From NCBI RefSeq assembly GCF_029395675.1, contig NZ_CP115184.1, positions 3,410,001-3,474,000 of the forward strand: DNA of 64,000 nt. Reading direction: 5' to 3'. The stretch's first letter is position 1, and each line of letters opens with the position of its first letter. The notes under the pieces were generated by a model that was given only the letters and a program-made list of their open reading frames with translations, was not told the DNA's origin and ran no database searches. Source of the DNA: Janibacter cremeus. Lineage in GTDB: Bacteria > Actinomycetota > Actinomycetes > Actinomycetales > Dermatophilaceae. A program made the translations under genes and the position numbers. This document shows, in pieces, positions 18,612 to 26,478 of this stretch.

Positions 18612-19942
18612 TGTGATTTGAAGGGACATGCCTGACAGGTATGTGAAGAGACATCGCTGACAACCGGGGGCTCGGTAGCGGCCCGGAAGATGGGCTGCAT
18701 GAGTCAGCAGGCGGTCTCGGTGGAAGTTCGGTTGGCGGTCGGTGCTCACGCTGTCTTGGAGGATGCCTCGGGGACCTCGGTGAGCGAGCTGTGCAAGCAG
18801 CAGGGCATCTCGCGGGATACGTACTACCGGTATCGGCGCCGGATGCGCGAAGAGGGCGTTCAAGGTTTGGTCCCGCGCTCGAGGCGGCCGAACAACTCGC
18901 CCAGGGCCACGGACGCTGACACGGTCGCGGCGGTGCTCGACAAGCACGACGAGCTGGTTGCAGAGGGCTGGGACGGCGGGGCCATGTCGGTGCACGATTG
19001 GCTCACCCTGGCGGGCGTGGAGGTCCCCTCGGCGCGCACCTGCCACAAGATCCTGACCGACCACGGGCGCACCGAGCCGACACCGTCCAAGCGGCCCAAG
19101 TCCAGCTACCGCCGCTTCGAGGCGATGAAACCCAACGGGGTGTGGCAGCTGGACGGGCACGAGGTCAAGCTCACCGAGGGCAAGGGCGTCGTGCTGCGCT
19201 TCCAGGACGACCACTCCCGCATGCTGATGGCCTCACGCGCCGCCAGCGCCGAAACGGGCGAGGACACCTGGAAATGCATGGTCGCCGCTATGGACCGCCA
19301 CGCAAAGCCGGCGTTCATCCAGTGCGACAACAGCACGGCCTTCACCGCCCGGCTGATCAAGGGCGGGGGCTACTCCATCCTGGAGGCTCGCCTGCACCGC
19401 ATCGGGGTCGGGATGATCAACTCCAGCCCCAAGCACCCGCAGACCAACGGCAAGAAGGAACGCGAGTGGCAGACGCTGGAGCAGTGGCTCAGAGCGCGTG
19501 AGCGCGCCACGGACCTACCCGAGCTGCAACGCCTGCTCGATGCCTACGACCTGATCTTCAACACCGAACGCCCGCACCAGGGCATCGCCGGAAGCACGCC
19601 CGCGCGGCGCTACGCAGCCACCGACAAGGCCCTTCCAGACCCTGAGCAGCTCAAGGAACGCCAGTTCGTGCGTGAGGTCACTCTGCCCCCGGCCGGGTAC
19701 TTCGACCTGCCCGGAGCCCGGGTCAGCCTCGGCGTCGCCTGGGCCGGCGCGACCCTGCACTACCTCATCGACCAGGACCACGCCGTCCTCTTCCACGAAG
19801 AACGCATCCTGGGACACATCCAACTCGACCCGGACAAGATCACCACGCCCAAAACCGGCCGCACGTACTATCGAGTCGAAGCACGCCCCTGACTGTCAGA
19901 CATGTCCCTTCACGACTGTCCGACATGTCCCTTCACAGGACA
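18612..19942 (+). mobile_element. IS481-family insertion sequence, copy 1
   Basis: A complete 1331-bp element. It starts TGT and ends ACA, with imperfect ~27-bp inverted ends sharing TGAAGGGACATG and GACAG. One transposase gene lies inside. Each end also carries a second inner copy of the GACATG-type motif. It is flanked by a 14-bp duplication of target DNA. Copy 2 (20626-21956) has the same length and almost the same sequence in inverted orientation, which implies recent activity. Confidence 0.92.
18690..19892 (+). CDS. IS481-family transposase, copy 1
   Basis: A 400-residue DDE transposase. N-terminal HTH (VSELCKQQGISRDTYYRYRRRM) and integrase core with the first Asp in WQLDGHE, the second in IQCDNSTAF and a Glu in NGKKERE. 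The C-terminal region is an IS481-type tail. ATG at 18690 or 18699 are both possible starts. It differs from copy 2 by one visible residue (Val for Ile before PRSRRP). It appears intact. Confidence 0.92.
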   Translation: MGCMSQQAVSVEVRLAVGAHAVLEDASGTSVSELCKQQGISRDTYYRYRRRMREEGVQGLVPRSRRPNNSPRATDADTVAAVLDKHDELVAEGWDGGAMSVHDWLTLAGVEVPSARTCHKILTDHGRTEPTPSKRPKSSYRRFEAMKPNGVWQLDGHEVKLTEGKGVVLRFQDDHSRMLMASRAASAETGEDTWKCMVAAMDRHAKPAFIQCDNSTAFTARLIKGGGYSILEARLHRIGVGMINSSPKHPQTNGKKEREWQTLEQWLRARERATDLPELQRLLDAYDLIFNTERPHQGIAGSTPARRYAATDKALPDPEQLKERQFVREVTLPPAGYFDLPGARVSLGVAWAGATLHYLIDQDHAVLFHEERILGHIQLDPDKITTPKTGRTYYRVEARP

Positions 19943-19956
19943 CGTGCTCGGAGGCG
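19943..19956. repeat. Target-site duplication of IS481 copy 1, right
   Basis: Second copy of CGTGCTCGGAGGCG, directly after the ACA end of the IS. Confidence 0.9.
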
Positions 19957-19975
19957 CGGTAATACATCGACCCGG
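19957..19975. repeat. Right half of palindrome P2-A
   Basis: AATACATCGACC at 19961-19972 is the reverse complement of the arm at 18582. It lies about 30 bp before the HhH-GPD start codon. Confidence 0.8.
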
Positions 19976-20004
19976 GGCGAAGGGGGCGTGGCAGGCTGAG
20001 GGGT

Positions 20005-20586
20005 ATGTCTCCCCAACTGCGCATCGCCCAGGACGAGGCCGCCGACGAGGTGCTGTCGTCCGACCCCTTCGCCCTGGTCGTCGGGATGCTCCTCGACCAG
20101 CAGTTCCCCATGGAGCGGGCCTTCCAGGGGCCTGCCAAGGTCAAGGAACGCTTCGGCACGCTCGATCCCGCGCAGATCGCCGCGGCCGAGCCCGAGGCCT
20201 TCGCCGACCTGTGCGCCACCCCGCCGGCCGTGCACCGCTACGGGCGCTCGATGGCCGGGCGCATCCAGGCGCTCGCCACGGTCGTGCGCGACGAGTACGA
20301 CGGGGACACCGCCGCGATCTGGACGACGGCCGCGGACACCAAGGAGCTGCTGACCCGGCTCAAGGCGCTCCCGGGCTTCGGCGACCAGAAGGCGCGCATC
20401 TTCGCCGCCCTGCTCGGCAAGCAGCTCGGCGTGCGTCCCGACGGGTGGCGCGAGGCGATCGGCCCCTACGCCGAGGACGGCTCGCGCCGCTCGGTCGCCG
20501 ACGTCACCGACGAGGGCTCGCTGCAGGAGGTCCGGGACTTCAAGAAGGCCGCGAAGGCGCAGGCCAAGGCGGCGAAGCAGGCCTAA
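20005..20586 (+). CDS. HhH-GPD type base-excision repair protein
   Basis: A 193-residue protein of the helix-hairpin-helix GPD superfamily, of the short uncharacterised actinobacterial class. The hairpin reads LKALPGFGDQKARIFAALL, and an acidic residue follows in RPDGWREAIG. A Lys/Ala-rich tail ends the protein. DNA glycosylase activity is likely by family, substrate unknown. It stands alone between two IS481 copies; the upstream IS ends 62 bp before the start, so its native promoter may be displaced. Confidence 0.85.
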   Translation: MSPQLRIAQDEAADEVLSSDPFALVVGMLLDQQFPMERAFQGPAKVKERFGTLDPAQIAAAEPEAFADLCATPPAVHRYGRSMAGRIQALATVVRDEYDGDTAAIWTTAADTKELLTRLKALPGFGDQKARIFAALLGKQLGVRPDGWREAIGPYAEDGSRRSVADVTDEGSLQEVRDFKKAAKAQAKAAKQA

Positions 20587-20593
20587 CCTGGCT

Positions 20594-20611
20594 CGGGTCG
20601 ATGTATCAGTG
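20594..20611. repeat. Left half of palindrome P2-B, split by IS481 copy 2
   Basis: The arm CGGGTCGATGTATC (20594-20607) is the exact reverse complement of GATACATCGACCCG (21975-21988). The core GGTCGATGTAT is shared with P2-A on the other side of the HhH-GPD gene. Confidence 0.85.
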
Positions 20612-20625
20612 AGCGTCCCAGCGCG
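20612..20625. repeat. Target-site duplication of IS481 copy 2, left
   Basis: AGCGTCCCAGCGCG, repeated exactly at 21957-21970. It differs from the duplication of copy 1, so the two insertions were separate events. Confidence 0.9.
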
Positions 20626-21956
20626 TGTCCTGTGAAGGGACATGTCGGACAGTCGTGAAGGGACATGTCTGACAGTCAGGGGCGTGCTTCGACTCGATAG
20701 TACGTGCGGCCGGTTTTGGGCGTGGTGATCTTGTCCGGGTCGAGTTGGATGTGTCCCAGGATGCGTTCTTCGTGGAAGAGGACGGCGTGGTCCTGGTCGA
20801 TGAGGTAGTGCAGGGTCGCGCCGGCCCAGGCGACGCCGAGGCTGACCCGGGCTCCGGGCAGGTCGAAGTACCCGGCCGGGGGCAGAGTGACCTCACGCAC
20901 GAACTGGCGTTCCTTGAGCTGCTCAGGGTCTGGAAGGGCCTTGTCGGTGGCTGCGTAGCGCCGCGCGGGCGTGCTTCCGGCGATGCCCTGGTGCGGGCGT
21001 TCGGTGTTGAAGATCAGGTCGTAGGCATCGAGCAGGCGTTGCAGCTCGGGTAGGTCCGTGGCGCGCTCACGCGCTCTGAGCCACTGCTCCAGCGTCTGCC
21101 ACTCGCGTTCCTTCTTGCCGTTGGTCTGCGGGTGCTTGGGGCTGGAGTTGATCATCCCGACCCCGATGCGGTGCAGGCGAGCCTCCAGGATGGAGTAGCC
21201 CCCGCCCTTGATCAGCCGGGCGGTGAAGGCCGTGCTGTTGTCGCACTGGATGAACGCCGGCTTTGCGTGGCGGTCCATAGCGGCGACCATGCATTTCCAG
21301 GTGTCCTCGCCCGTTTCGGCGCTGGCGGCGCGTGAGGCCATCAGCATGCGGGAGTGGTCGTCCTGGAAGCGCAGCACGACGCCCTTGCCCTCGGTGAGCT
21401 TGACCTCGTGCCCGTCCAGCTGCCACACCCCGTTGGGTTTCATCGCCTCGAAGCGGCGGTAGCTGGACTTGGGCCGCTTGGACGGTGTCGGCTCGGTGCG
21501 CCCGTGGTCGGTCAGGATCTTGTGGCAGGTGCGCGCCGAGGGGACCTCCACGCCCGCCAGGGTGAGCCAATCGTGCACCGACATGGCCCCGCCGTCCCAG
21601 CCCTCTGCAACCAGCTCGTCGTGCTTGTCGAGCACCGCCGCGACCGTGTCAGCGTCCGTGGCCCTGGGCGAGTTGTTCGGCCGCCTCGAGCGCGGGATCA
21701 AACCTTGAACGCCCTCTTCGCGCATCCGGCGCCGATACCGGTAGTACGTATCCCGCGAGATGCCCTGCTGCTTGCACAGCTCGCTCACCGAGGTCCCCGA
21801 GGCATCCTCCAAGACAGCGTGAGCACCGACCGCCAACCGAACTTCCACCGAGACCGCCTGCTGACTCATGCAGCCCATCTTCCGGGCCGCTACCGAGCCC
21901 CCGGTTGTCAGCGATGTCTCTTCACATACCTGTCAGGCATGTCCCTTCAAATCACA
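20626..21956 (-). mobile_element. IS481-family insertion sequence, copy 2 (inverted)
   Basis: A complete 1331-bp element with TGT...ACA ends, inverted relative to copy 1 and nearly identical to it. It carries its own 14-bp target duplication, so it did not move as part of a composite transposon with copy 1. Confidence 0.92.
20676..21878 (-). CDS. IS481-family transposase, copy 2
   Basis: A 400-residue DDE transposase, same as copy 1 except Ile in place of Val before PRSRRP. Catalytic residues WQLD, CDNS and the Glu in KKERE are kept, so it looks functional. Confidence 0.92.
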   Translation of the reverse strand: MGCMSQQAVSVEVRLAVGAHAVLEDASGTSVSELCKQQGISRDTYYRYRRRMREEGVQGLIPRSRRPNNSPRATDADTVAAVLDKHDELVAEGWDGGAMSVHDWLTLAGVEVPSARTCHKILTDHGRTEPTPSKRPKSSYRRFEAMKPNGVWQLDGHEVKLTEGKGVVLRFQDDHSRMLMASRAASAETGEDTWKCMVAAMDRHAKPAFIQCDNSTAFTARLIKGGGYSILEARLHRIGVGMINSSPKHPQTNGKKEREWQTLEQWLRARERATDLPELQRLLDAYDLIFNTERPHQGIAGSTPARRYAATDKALPDPEQLKERQFVREVTLPPAGYFDLPGARVSLGVAWAGATLHYLIDQDHAVLFHEERILGHIQLDPDKITTPKTGRTYYRVEARP

Positions 21957-21970
21957 AGCGTCCCAGCGCG
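21957..21970. repeat. Target-site duplication of IS481 copy 2, right
   Basis: Second copy of AGCGTCCCAGCGCG, directly after the end of the IS. Confidence 0.9.
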
Positions 21971-21974
21971 CCGG

Positions 21975-21988
21975 GATACATCGACCCG
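21975..21988. repeat. Right half of palindrome P2-B
   Basis: GATACATCGACCCG completes the 14-bp arms of the palindrome interrupted by IS481 copy 2. It ends 9 bases before the ABC1 kinase stop codon. Confidence 0.85.
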
Positions 21989-21997
21989 ACGGGACCC

Positions 21998-23308
21998 TCA
22001 CTCCTCGGCGAAGCCCGGCAGGTAGCGCTGCATCGAGCCGCGGGCCGCGATGGTCGCGCCGAGCTGGGCGAGCACGCCGGTGGAGCCGACGAAGACCCGG
22101 TGGATCATCGCGTACTCCCGGGGCATGTTCAGCCGCAACCCGGTGGAGAACTCCGGTGTCCGCAGGTCGGTGAGGCCCTTGGTCGCGGAGCGCAGCCACT
22201 CGCGGGTGAAGGAGTGCGTCGGCGTGCTCAGCGGCTCGATGAGGGGCAGCAGGTAGGCGAGCACGTCCTGTGCGTCGACCTCGATCCCCGGACGGATGAA
22301 GCCCTCGGCGCGCAGTCCCTCGATGACCGCCTCGGCGTCGCCCGCCAGGGCCTTGCGCACGAGGGTGCCGATGAGCGGCGGGAACCCCTCGGACAGCCGG
22401 GTGACGGCCCCGTAGTCGATGACGCCGAGCCGTCCGTCGGGGGTGAGGCGGAAGTTGCCCGGGTGCGGGTCGGAGTGGAGCAGGCCCACACGCTCCGGTC
22501 CGGAGAGCAGGAAGTCCAGGTAGAGCTGGCCGACCCGGTCGCGCACGTCCTGGTCGGCCTCGCGGATGATCTGGCTCAGTGGCGCGCCCTCGAGCCACTC
22601 GCTGATCAGGACGTGTCGGCTCTGCCGGACCACGTCGGGGACGGCGACGTCGGGATCGTCGCGGTAGGCCTGTGCGAAGGCGCGCTGGTTGGCGGCCTCG
22701 AGCCCGTAGTCGAGCTCCTCGTCCGCGGCGGCGAGCAGCTCGTCGGTCACCGGCTTGATGTCCATCGCGGGCATCCACGTCGTGGCCACGCGTGCCAGCC
22801 GGGCGATCTGCTGCAGGTCGCTGCGCAAGGCCCGGTCGGCGCCGGGGTACTGGACCTTCACCGCGACGACCCGGCCGTCGGAGGTGACTCCGCGGTGCAC
22901 CTGGCCGATCGAGGCGGCCGCGACGGGACCGTCCTCGAGCTCCAGGTCCTCGCGCCAGTCGGGACCGAGGTCGCGGGTGAGGACGGAGTGGACCTCCGCG
23001 GTGGACATCGGCGGCGCCGCGTCCTGCAGCCGCACGAGCATCTCGCGGTAGGGCTCGACGTACTCCTCGGGCAGTGCGGCCTCGAGGACGGAGAGGGCCT
23101 GACCGACCTTCATCGCGCCGCCCTTGAGGGAGCCGAGCACGGCGAAGAGCTGCTCGGCGGTGCGTCGCTGGATGTCCTCGTTGACCACCTCGGCGGGGGT
23201 CCCGCTGAGGCGTCTGCCCAGCCCTCGGGCACTGCGCCCGGCATGGCCGAGCGGCAGGGATGCGAGCCGCGCGGCGCGACCGGCGGCTCCTCGGGGGATC
23301 TCACTCAC
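21998..23308 (-). CDS. ABC1/AarF (UbiB-like) atypical kinase
   Basis: A 436-residue protein of the ABC1 family. It shows the KxGQ motif (GGAMKVGQALS), AVKVQYPG for the ATP-site Lys, HSDPHPGNF, and VIDYGAV in place of DFG. Such proteins are ATPases linked to quinone or lipid metabolism; the substrate here is unknown. GTG start at 23308 overlaps the stop of the next gene upstream by four bases. Mycobacterial Rv3197, beside whiB7, is the likely counterpart. Confidence 0.88.
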   Translation of the reverse strand: MSEIPRGAAGRAARLASLPLGHAGRSARGLGRRLSGTPAEVVNEDIQRRTAEQLFAVLGSLKGGAMKVGQALSVLEAALPEEYVEPYREMLVRLQDAAPPMSTAEVHSVLTRDLGPDWREDLELEDGPVAAASIGQVHRGVTSDGRVVAVKVQYPGADRALRSDLQQIARLARVATTWMPAMDIKPVTDELLAAADEELDYGLEAANQRAFAQAYRDDPDVAVPDVVRQSRHVLISEWLEGAPLSQIIREADQDVRDRVGQLYLDFLLSGPERVGLLHSDPHPGNFRLTPDGRLGVIDYGAVTRLSEGFPPLIGTLVRKALAGDAEAVIEGLRAEGFIRPGIEVDAQDVLAYLLPLIEPLSTPTHSFTREWLRSATKGLTDLRTPEFSTGLRLNMPREYAMIHRVFVGSTGVLAQLGATIAARGSMQRYLPGFAEE

Positions 23309-24198
23309 CCGGCCATTGTGTCGTCCCTCCCTGTGTCCGGGCTGGACCCCCCTTCGTCCCCGGGTGTCGGGACCACCCGCAGCGGTGCGGTGGTGCACCG
23401 GCTGCACCCCGGGTGGACCGGCCACAGGTGCCGCTCGAGGGTGGGCCCGGGGGTGGCGATCTCGAAGGACCACTCGGGTGTCGCCAGGCGCCCGCCGACG
23501 TGGTCGAGCACGAGCGTGGTCGTCAGCCCGGCCGCGAGAAGGCGCAGCGCGGGGACGCCGTCGACGGGAGCGGGCCCGGTGATGCCGGGGCGGTCCAGCT
23601 GGGCGCTCAGCCACGGCCAGGCCGGGTCGACCTCGGCCCGGGTGAGGTCGAGGCAGTGCAGGCAGGGCCCCTGCCCGGGCAGGAGAAGGGGGCCGATGCT
23701 CGCCTGCTCGTGCTGGCACCACAGCGGCAGCACCGGGACCCGCGCCACCAGCCAGGGGTGCACCGACTCGGCGGCCGGTGGCGTTGTGCTGACGACCACG
23801 GCCAGGTCGGTGGCACCGCCCTCACCGCCCGGACGCACCCGTGTGGTGTCCACGCGCTCGCTCTGGCGCAGGCCGTCGACGAGCAGCGCCGGCAGCGCCC
23901 CGGACCCGACGACGGCGACTCGCGCCTCCTCGCCGCCGGCGTCCGGGTGCAGGAGGCCGCCGGCGACGAGCTGGTCGAGGACACTCGTGGCGCGGCCCGG
24001 GTCGAGGCCCTCGAGGGCCGCCGTGGTGACGGCCTCGGTGAGCGTGCGGGAGGGGTCGACGCCGGTGAGCCAGCGGCACTCGGCGTCGGAAAGGCCCTGC
24101 AGCCGGACCGAGCGGGCACCCAGCCCGATCTGCACGCTGCCGTCCGGTCGGCGCAGTGGTCGCAGGTGCGGCGTGGTGCCGGGGCCGGGAAGGTGCAT
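23305..24198 (-). CDS. ThiF-like / cyclodehydratase-type protein with paired CxxC
   Basis: A 297-residue protein resembling the E1-like partner proteins of azoline-forming cyclodehydratases. It has CLHC and CSRC pairs that probably hold zinc, and a central RVAVVGSGALPALL nucleotide-fold stretch. No YcaO gene or precursor peptide lies nearby, so natural-product synthesis is not implied; a conserved stand-alone form lies in the same place in many actinobacteria. Starts at 24276 are possible; ATG 24198 fits the conserved region better. Confidence 0.65.
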   Translation of the reverse strand: MHLPGPGTTPHLRPLRRPDGSVQIGLGARSVRLQGLSDAECRWLTGVDPSRTLTEAVTTAALEGLDPGRATSVLDQLVAGGLLHPDAGGEEARVAVVGSGALPALLVDGLRQSERVDTTRVRPGGEGGATDLAVVVSTTPPAAESVHPWLVARVPVLPLWCQHEQASIGPLLLPGQGPCLHCLDLTRAEVDPAWPWLSAQLDRPGITGPAPVDGVPALRLLAAGLTTTLVLDHVGGRLATPEWSFEIATPGPTLERHLWPVHPGCSRCTTAPLRVVPTPGDEGGSSPDTGRDDTMAG

Positions 24199-24292
24199 CG
24201 TCGTCTCGCTCGGTGGCCGGGATCGGTGGACGACCACTGTGGCGCAGTTCGCGAGGAGGCCCGACCGGTTGTCCACAGGCCCCGCGCCACAT

Positions 24293-24378
24293 ACGAACTA
24301 CTGCAGGCAGCAGTACGTTTCGTGTGCAGTAGTTCGAGCTACTGCCGACGATACGAGGTGCTGCCTGCAGTAGTTCGT
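24293..24378. repeat. Nested palindromic element P3
   Basis: An 86-base element with perfect 20-bp arms: ACGAACTACTGC... at 24293-24312 pairs with ...GCAGTAGTTCGT at 24359-24378. Inside lies GCAGTAG-TTCGAG-CTACTGC, so GCAGTAG occurs four times in two orientations. It is clearly richer in A and T than its surroundings. It lies between two genes on the same strand. Confidence 0.75.
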
Positions 24379-24399
24379 TTCTGCGGGACCGCTGAGCGC

Positions 24400-24951
24400 T
24401 CAGACCCGGCTGGCGAGCTCCACGAGCGAGCGGAGCGAGTCGTCCATGTCGTCCGGCAGCGCGTCGACGGGCCACCACGCGAGGTCCTCGGACTCCTCGG
24501 AGGCGACCGGCTCGGCCCCCTCCGCGGCGATGGCGATCCAGCGCAGGTCGAGGTGCTCGGTGCACCGGGTGAAGCCCGAGCCGAGCGCGTGCCGGTCCAG
24601 CTGGGCCGGGCCCGGCCGCAGCTGCAGCGTCGCCGCAGTCAGGCCCGACTCCTCGAGGGCCTCGCGCAGGGCACCGGCGGCGACGGAGGTGTCGTGCTCC
24701 TCCAGGTGCCCGCCGAACTGCAGCCAGCGGCCGACCTTGGGGTGCAGGGTCAGCAGGACGTGCTCGGCGCCCGGGTCGACGACGAGGCAGGAGGCGGTGA
24801 AGTGCGCCGGCGGTCCGGACCGGTCGGTGGCTGCCTCGTGCGCGTCGAGGTGGGCCAGGTACTCGAGCCGCAGCGCCTCCTGCTCGGCCGTCGGTGACGG
24901 CCAGGTCGTCAGCAGTCCGCGCAGGTCGTCGGCGAGCGCCGCGTGGCTCAT
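24400..24951 (-). CDS. NUDIX hydrolase
   Basis: A 183-residue NUDIX protein. The NUDIX box is GGHLEEHDTSVAAGALREALEESGL with the REALEE core. The N-terminal ~45 residues are helical and typical of a common actinobacterial group. Substrate unknown. The ATG at 24951 overlaps the stop of the DUF2342 gene by four bases, so the two are coupled. Confidence 0.88.
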   Translation of the reverse strand: MSHAALADDLRGLLTTWPSPTAEQEALRLEYLAHLDAHEAATDRSGPPAHFTASCLVVDPGAEHVLLTLHPKVGRWLQFGGHLEEHDTSVAAGALREALEESGLTAATLQLRPGPAQLDRHALGSGFTRCTEHLDLRWIAIAAEGAEPVASEESEDLAWWPVDALPDDMDDSLRSLVELASRV

Positions 24952-26390
24952 CGGTCCTCTCCGGGGTCGGTGCCGTCCTCGGGTGCGTCGGTGTCCCGGT
25001 CCGCGTCCGCCTCGCTGAGGATCGACTCGAGCGCGGCGTCGAGGTCCTCGCTCCCGGAGGACTCCCCGGCGGCGGCGCGCTCGACGAAGCCGAGCACGTC
25101 GTCCAGGTCGTCGGCGCTCGGCGCGACGTCCGGGTGCGCCCACACGGCGTCGCGGCCCTCGGCCCCGACGCGCTCCTCGAGCGCGGCGAAGAGGCTGGCC
25201 GCATCACGCAGGCGGCGCGGCCGCAGCTCCAGCCCGACCAGGCCGGCGAAGGTCTTCTCCGCCGGACCACCCGTGGCCCGGCGCCGCCGGATCGTCTCGG
25301 TCATCGCGGAGGTGGCCGGCAGCTGGTTCCTCGTCGCCTGCACCGACACGTGCTCGACCCAGCCCTCGATCAGGGCCAGCCACGTCTCGAGCTGGGCCAG
25401 GGCGCTGCGCTGCGCGGGGGAGGGCGCCGGGTTGAGGAAACCGCCGGTCAGCGCCTCCTGGATGGCGCCCGGGTCGGTCGGGTCGATCTCGCGCACCGCG
25501 GCGTCGATCGCGTCGGTGTCGATGGCGATGCCCCGCGCGTAGGCCTGCACGGCCGCCAGGATCTGCGGGCCCAGCCACGGCACCGCCGTGAAGAGGCGCA
25601 TCCGGGCCGACTCGCGCGTCGCCAGGTGCAGCCACACCTCGTCGAGCTCGACGTCGAGGCCCTCGGCGAATCCGGCGACATTGCCCGGCAGCAGCGCCAC
25701 CCGGTCGCTGACGAGGGGCACGCCGGCCTCGGTCGCGGTGAGGGTGTCGGAGGCCAGGGCGCCGACGGCCTGGGCGGTCTGCCCGGTGATCAGGGTGGAG
25801 GCCATCCGGTCGACGAAGGGGGCCATCTGCTGGCTGAGCATGGACATGTCCATGCCCGGCGGCAGGCCCAGAGACTGCAGGTCGGGGGCGCTCGGGTCGT
25901 TCATCCGCGAGGTGAAGGAGTCGCGGATCGCGCCGGCGAGACCGTCGGCGATCGGGTCGACGAGCGAGGCCCACACCGGCATGGTCGCCTCGACCCACTC
26001 CTCGCGGGAGAACGCCTCACCGGTGAGCGCGGGCGCCTCGAGGGAGGTCACCTGGTCCAGCCACAGCGCCGCGAGGCGGGTGGCCTGCTCGACGAGGACG
26101 AGCTCGCGGTCGCCCATGGTGTGGTCCGACTCGGAGATCACCTCGCGGGCGGCCGACGTCGCCGCGGTGACGTCCACCCCCTTCGCCTGGGCGCCGGGGG
26201 CGAACATCGCCTTGATCTGCGAGGTCATGGCCGCGACCTGGGCCGGGTCGGCATCGGTGATGCCGAGGGCCTTGAGCTGGTCGACGACCTCCGGGGGGAG
26301 GTCCCGACCGCCGTTGAGGTCGCGGAAGATCCGGGCAAGGTCCTCAGGCAGCCCGTCGTCGCCGGAGGGGGTGCTGGGGTCGTTGCTCAC
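24948..26390 (-). CDS. DUF2342 zinc-dependent metalloprotease-like protein
   Basis: A 480-residue protein of the DUF2342 family, described as zincin-like. The stretch EVWLHLATRESARMRLF is the family's hallmark; a second conserved run is PWLGPQILAAVQAYARGI. The last 60 residues are acidic and probably disordered. The GTG at 26390 follows AGGAAGAG; the frame extends to 26435 without a better start. Divergent from the YlbL-like protease gene, like Rv3195/Rv3194c in M. tuberculosis. Activity is unproven. Confidence 0.82.
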   Translation of the reverse strand: MSNDPSTPSGDDGLPEDLARIFRDLNGGRDLPPEVVDQLKALGITDADPAQVAAMTSQIKAMFAPGAQAKGVDVTAATSAAREVISESDHTMGDRELVLVEQATRLAALWLDQVTSLEAPALTGEAFSREEWVEATMPVWASLVDPIADGLAGAIRDSFTSRMNDPSAPDLQSLGLPPGMDMSMLSQQMAPFVDRMASTLITGQTAQAVGALASDTLTATEAGVPLVSDRVALLPGNVAGFAEGLDVELDEVWLHLATRESARMRLFTAVPWLGPQILAAVQAYARGIAIDTDAIDAAVREIDPTDPGAIQEALTGGFLNPAPSPAQRSALAQLETWLALIEGWVEHVSVQATRNQLPATSAMTETIRRRRATGGPAEKTFAGLVGLELRPRRLRDAASLFAALEERVGAEGRDAVWAHPDVAPSADDLDDVLGFVERAAAGESSGSEDLDAALESILSEADADRDTDAPEDGTDPGEDR

Positions 26391-26478
26391 GTGTGTGCTC
26401 TCTTCCTGAGAGGATGTGCTGTCCTTTAGACCCAACCACGAGCGGCGCCGGATGGTTCCCCGACCCCCAGGAGGTCAT

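Noticed and set aside
18612..21956. Composite transposon carrying the HhH-GPD gene between two IS481 copies
   Set aside because: Each IS has its own, different 14-bp target duplication, and each interrupts its own palindrome. No outer duplication joins the pair.
23305..24198. Azoline peptide biosynthetic cluster based on the ThiF-like protein
   Set aside because: No YcaO protein, precursor peptide or transporter is beside it, and the gene sits in a housekeeping block.
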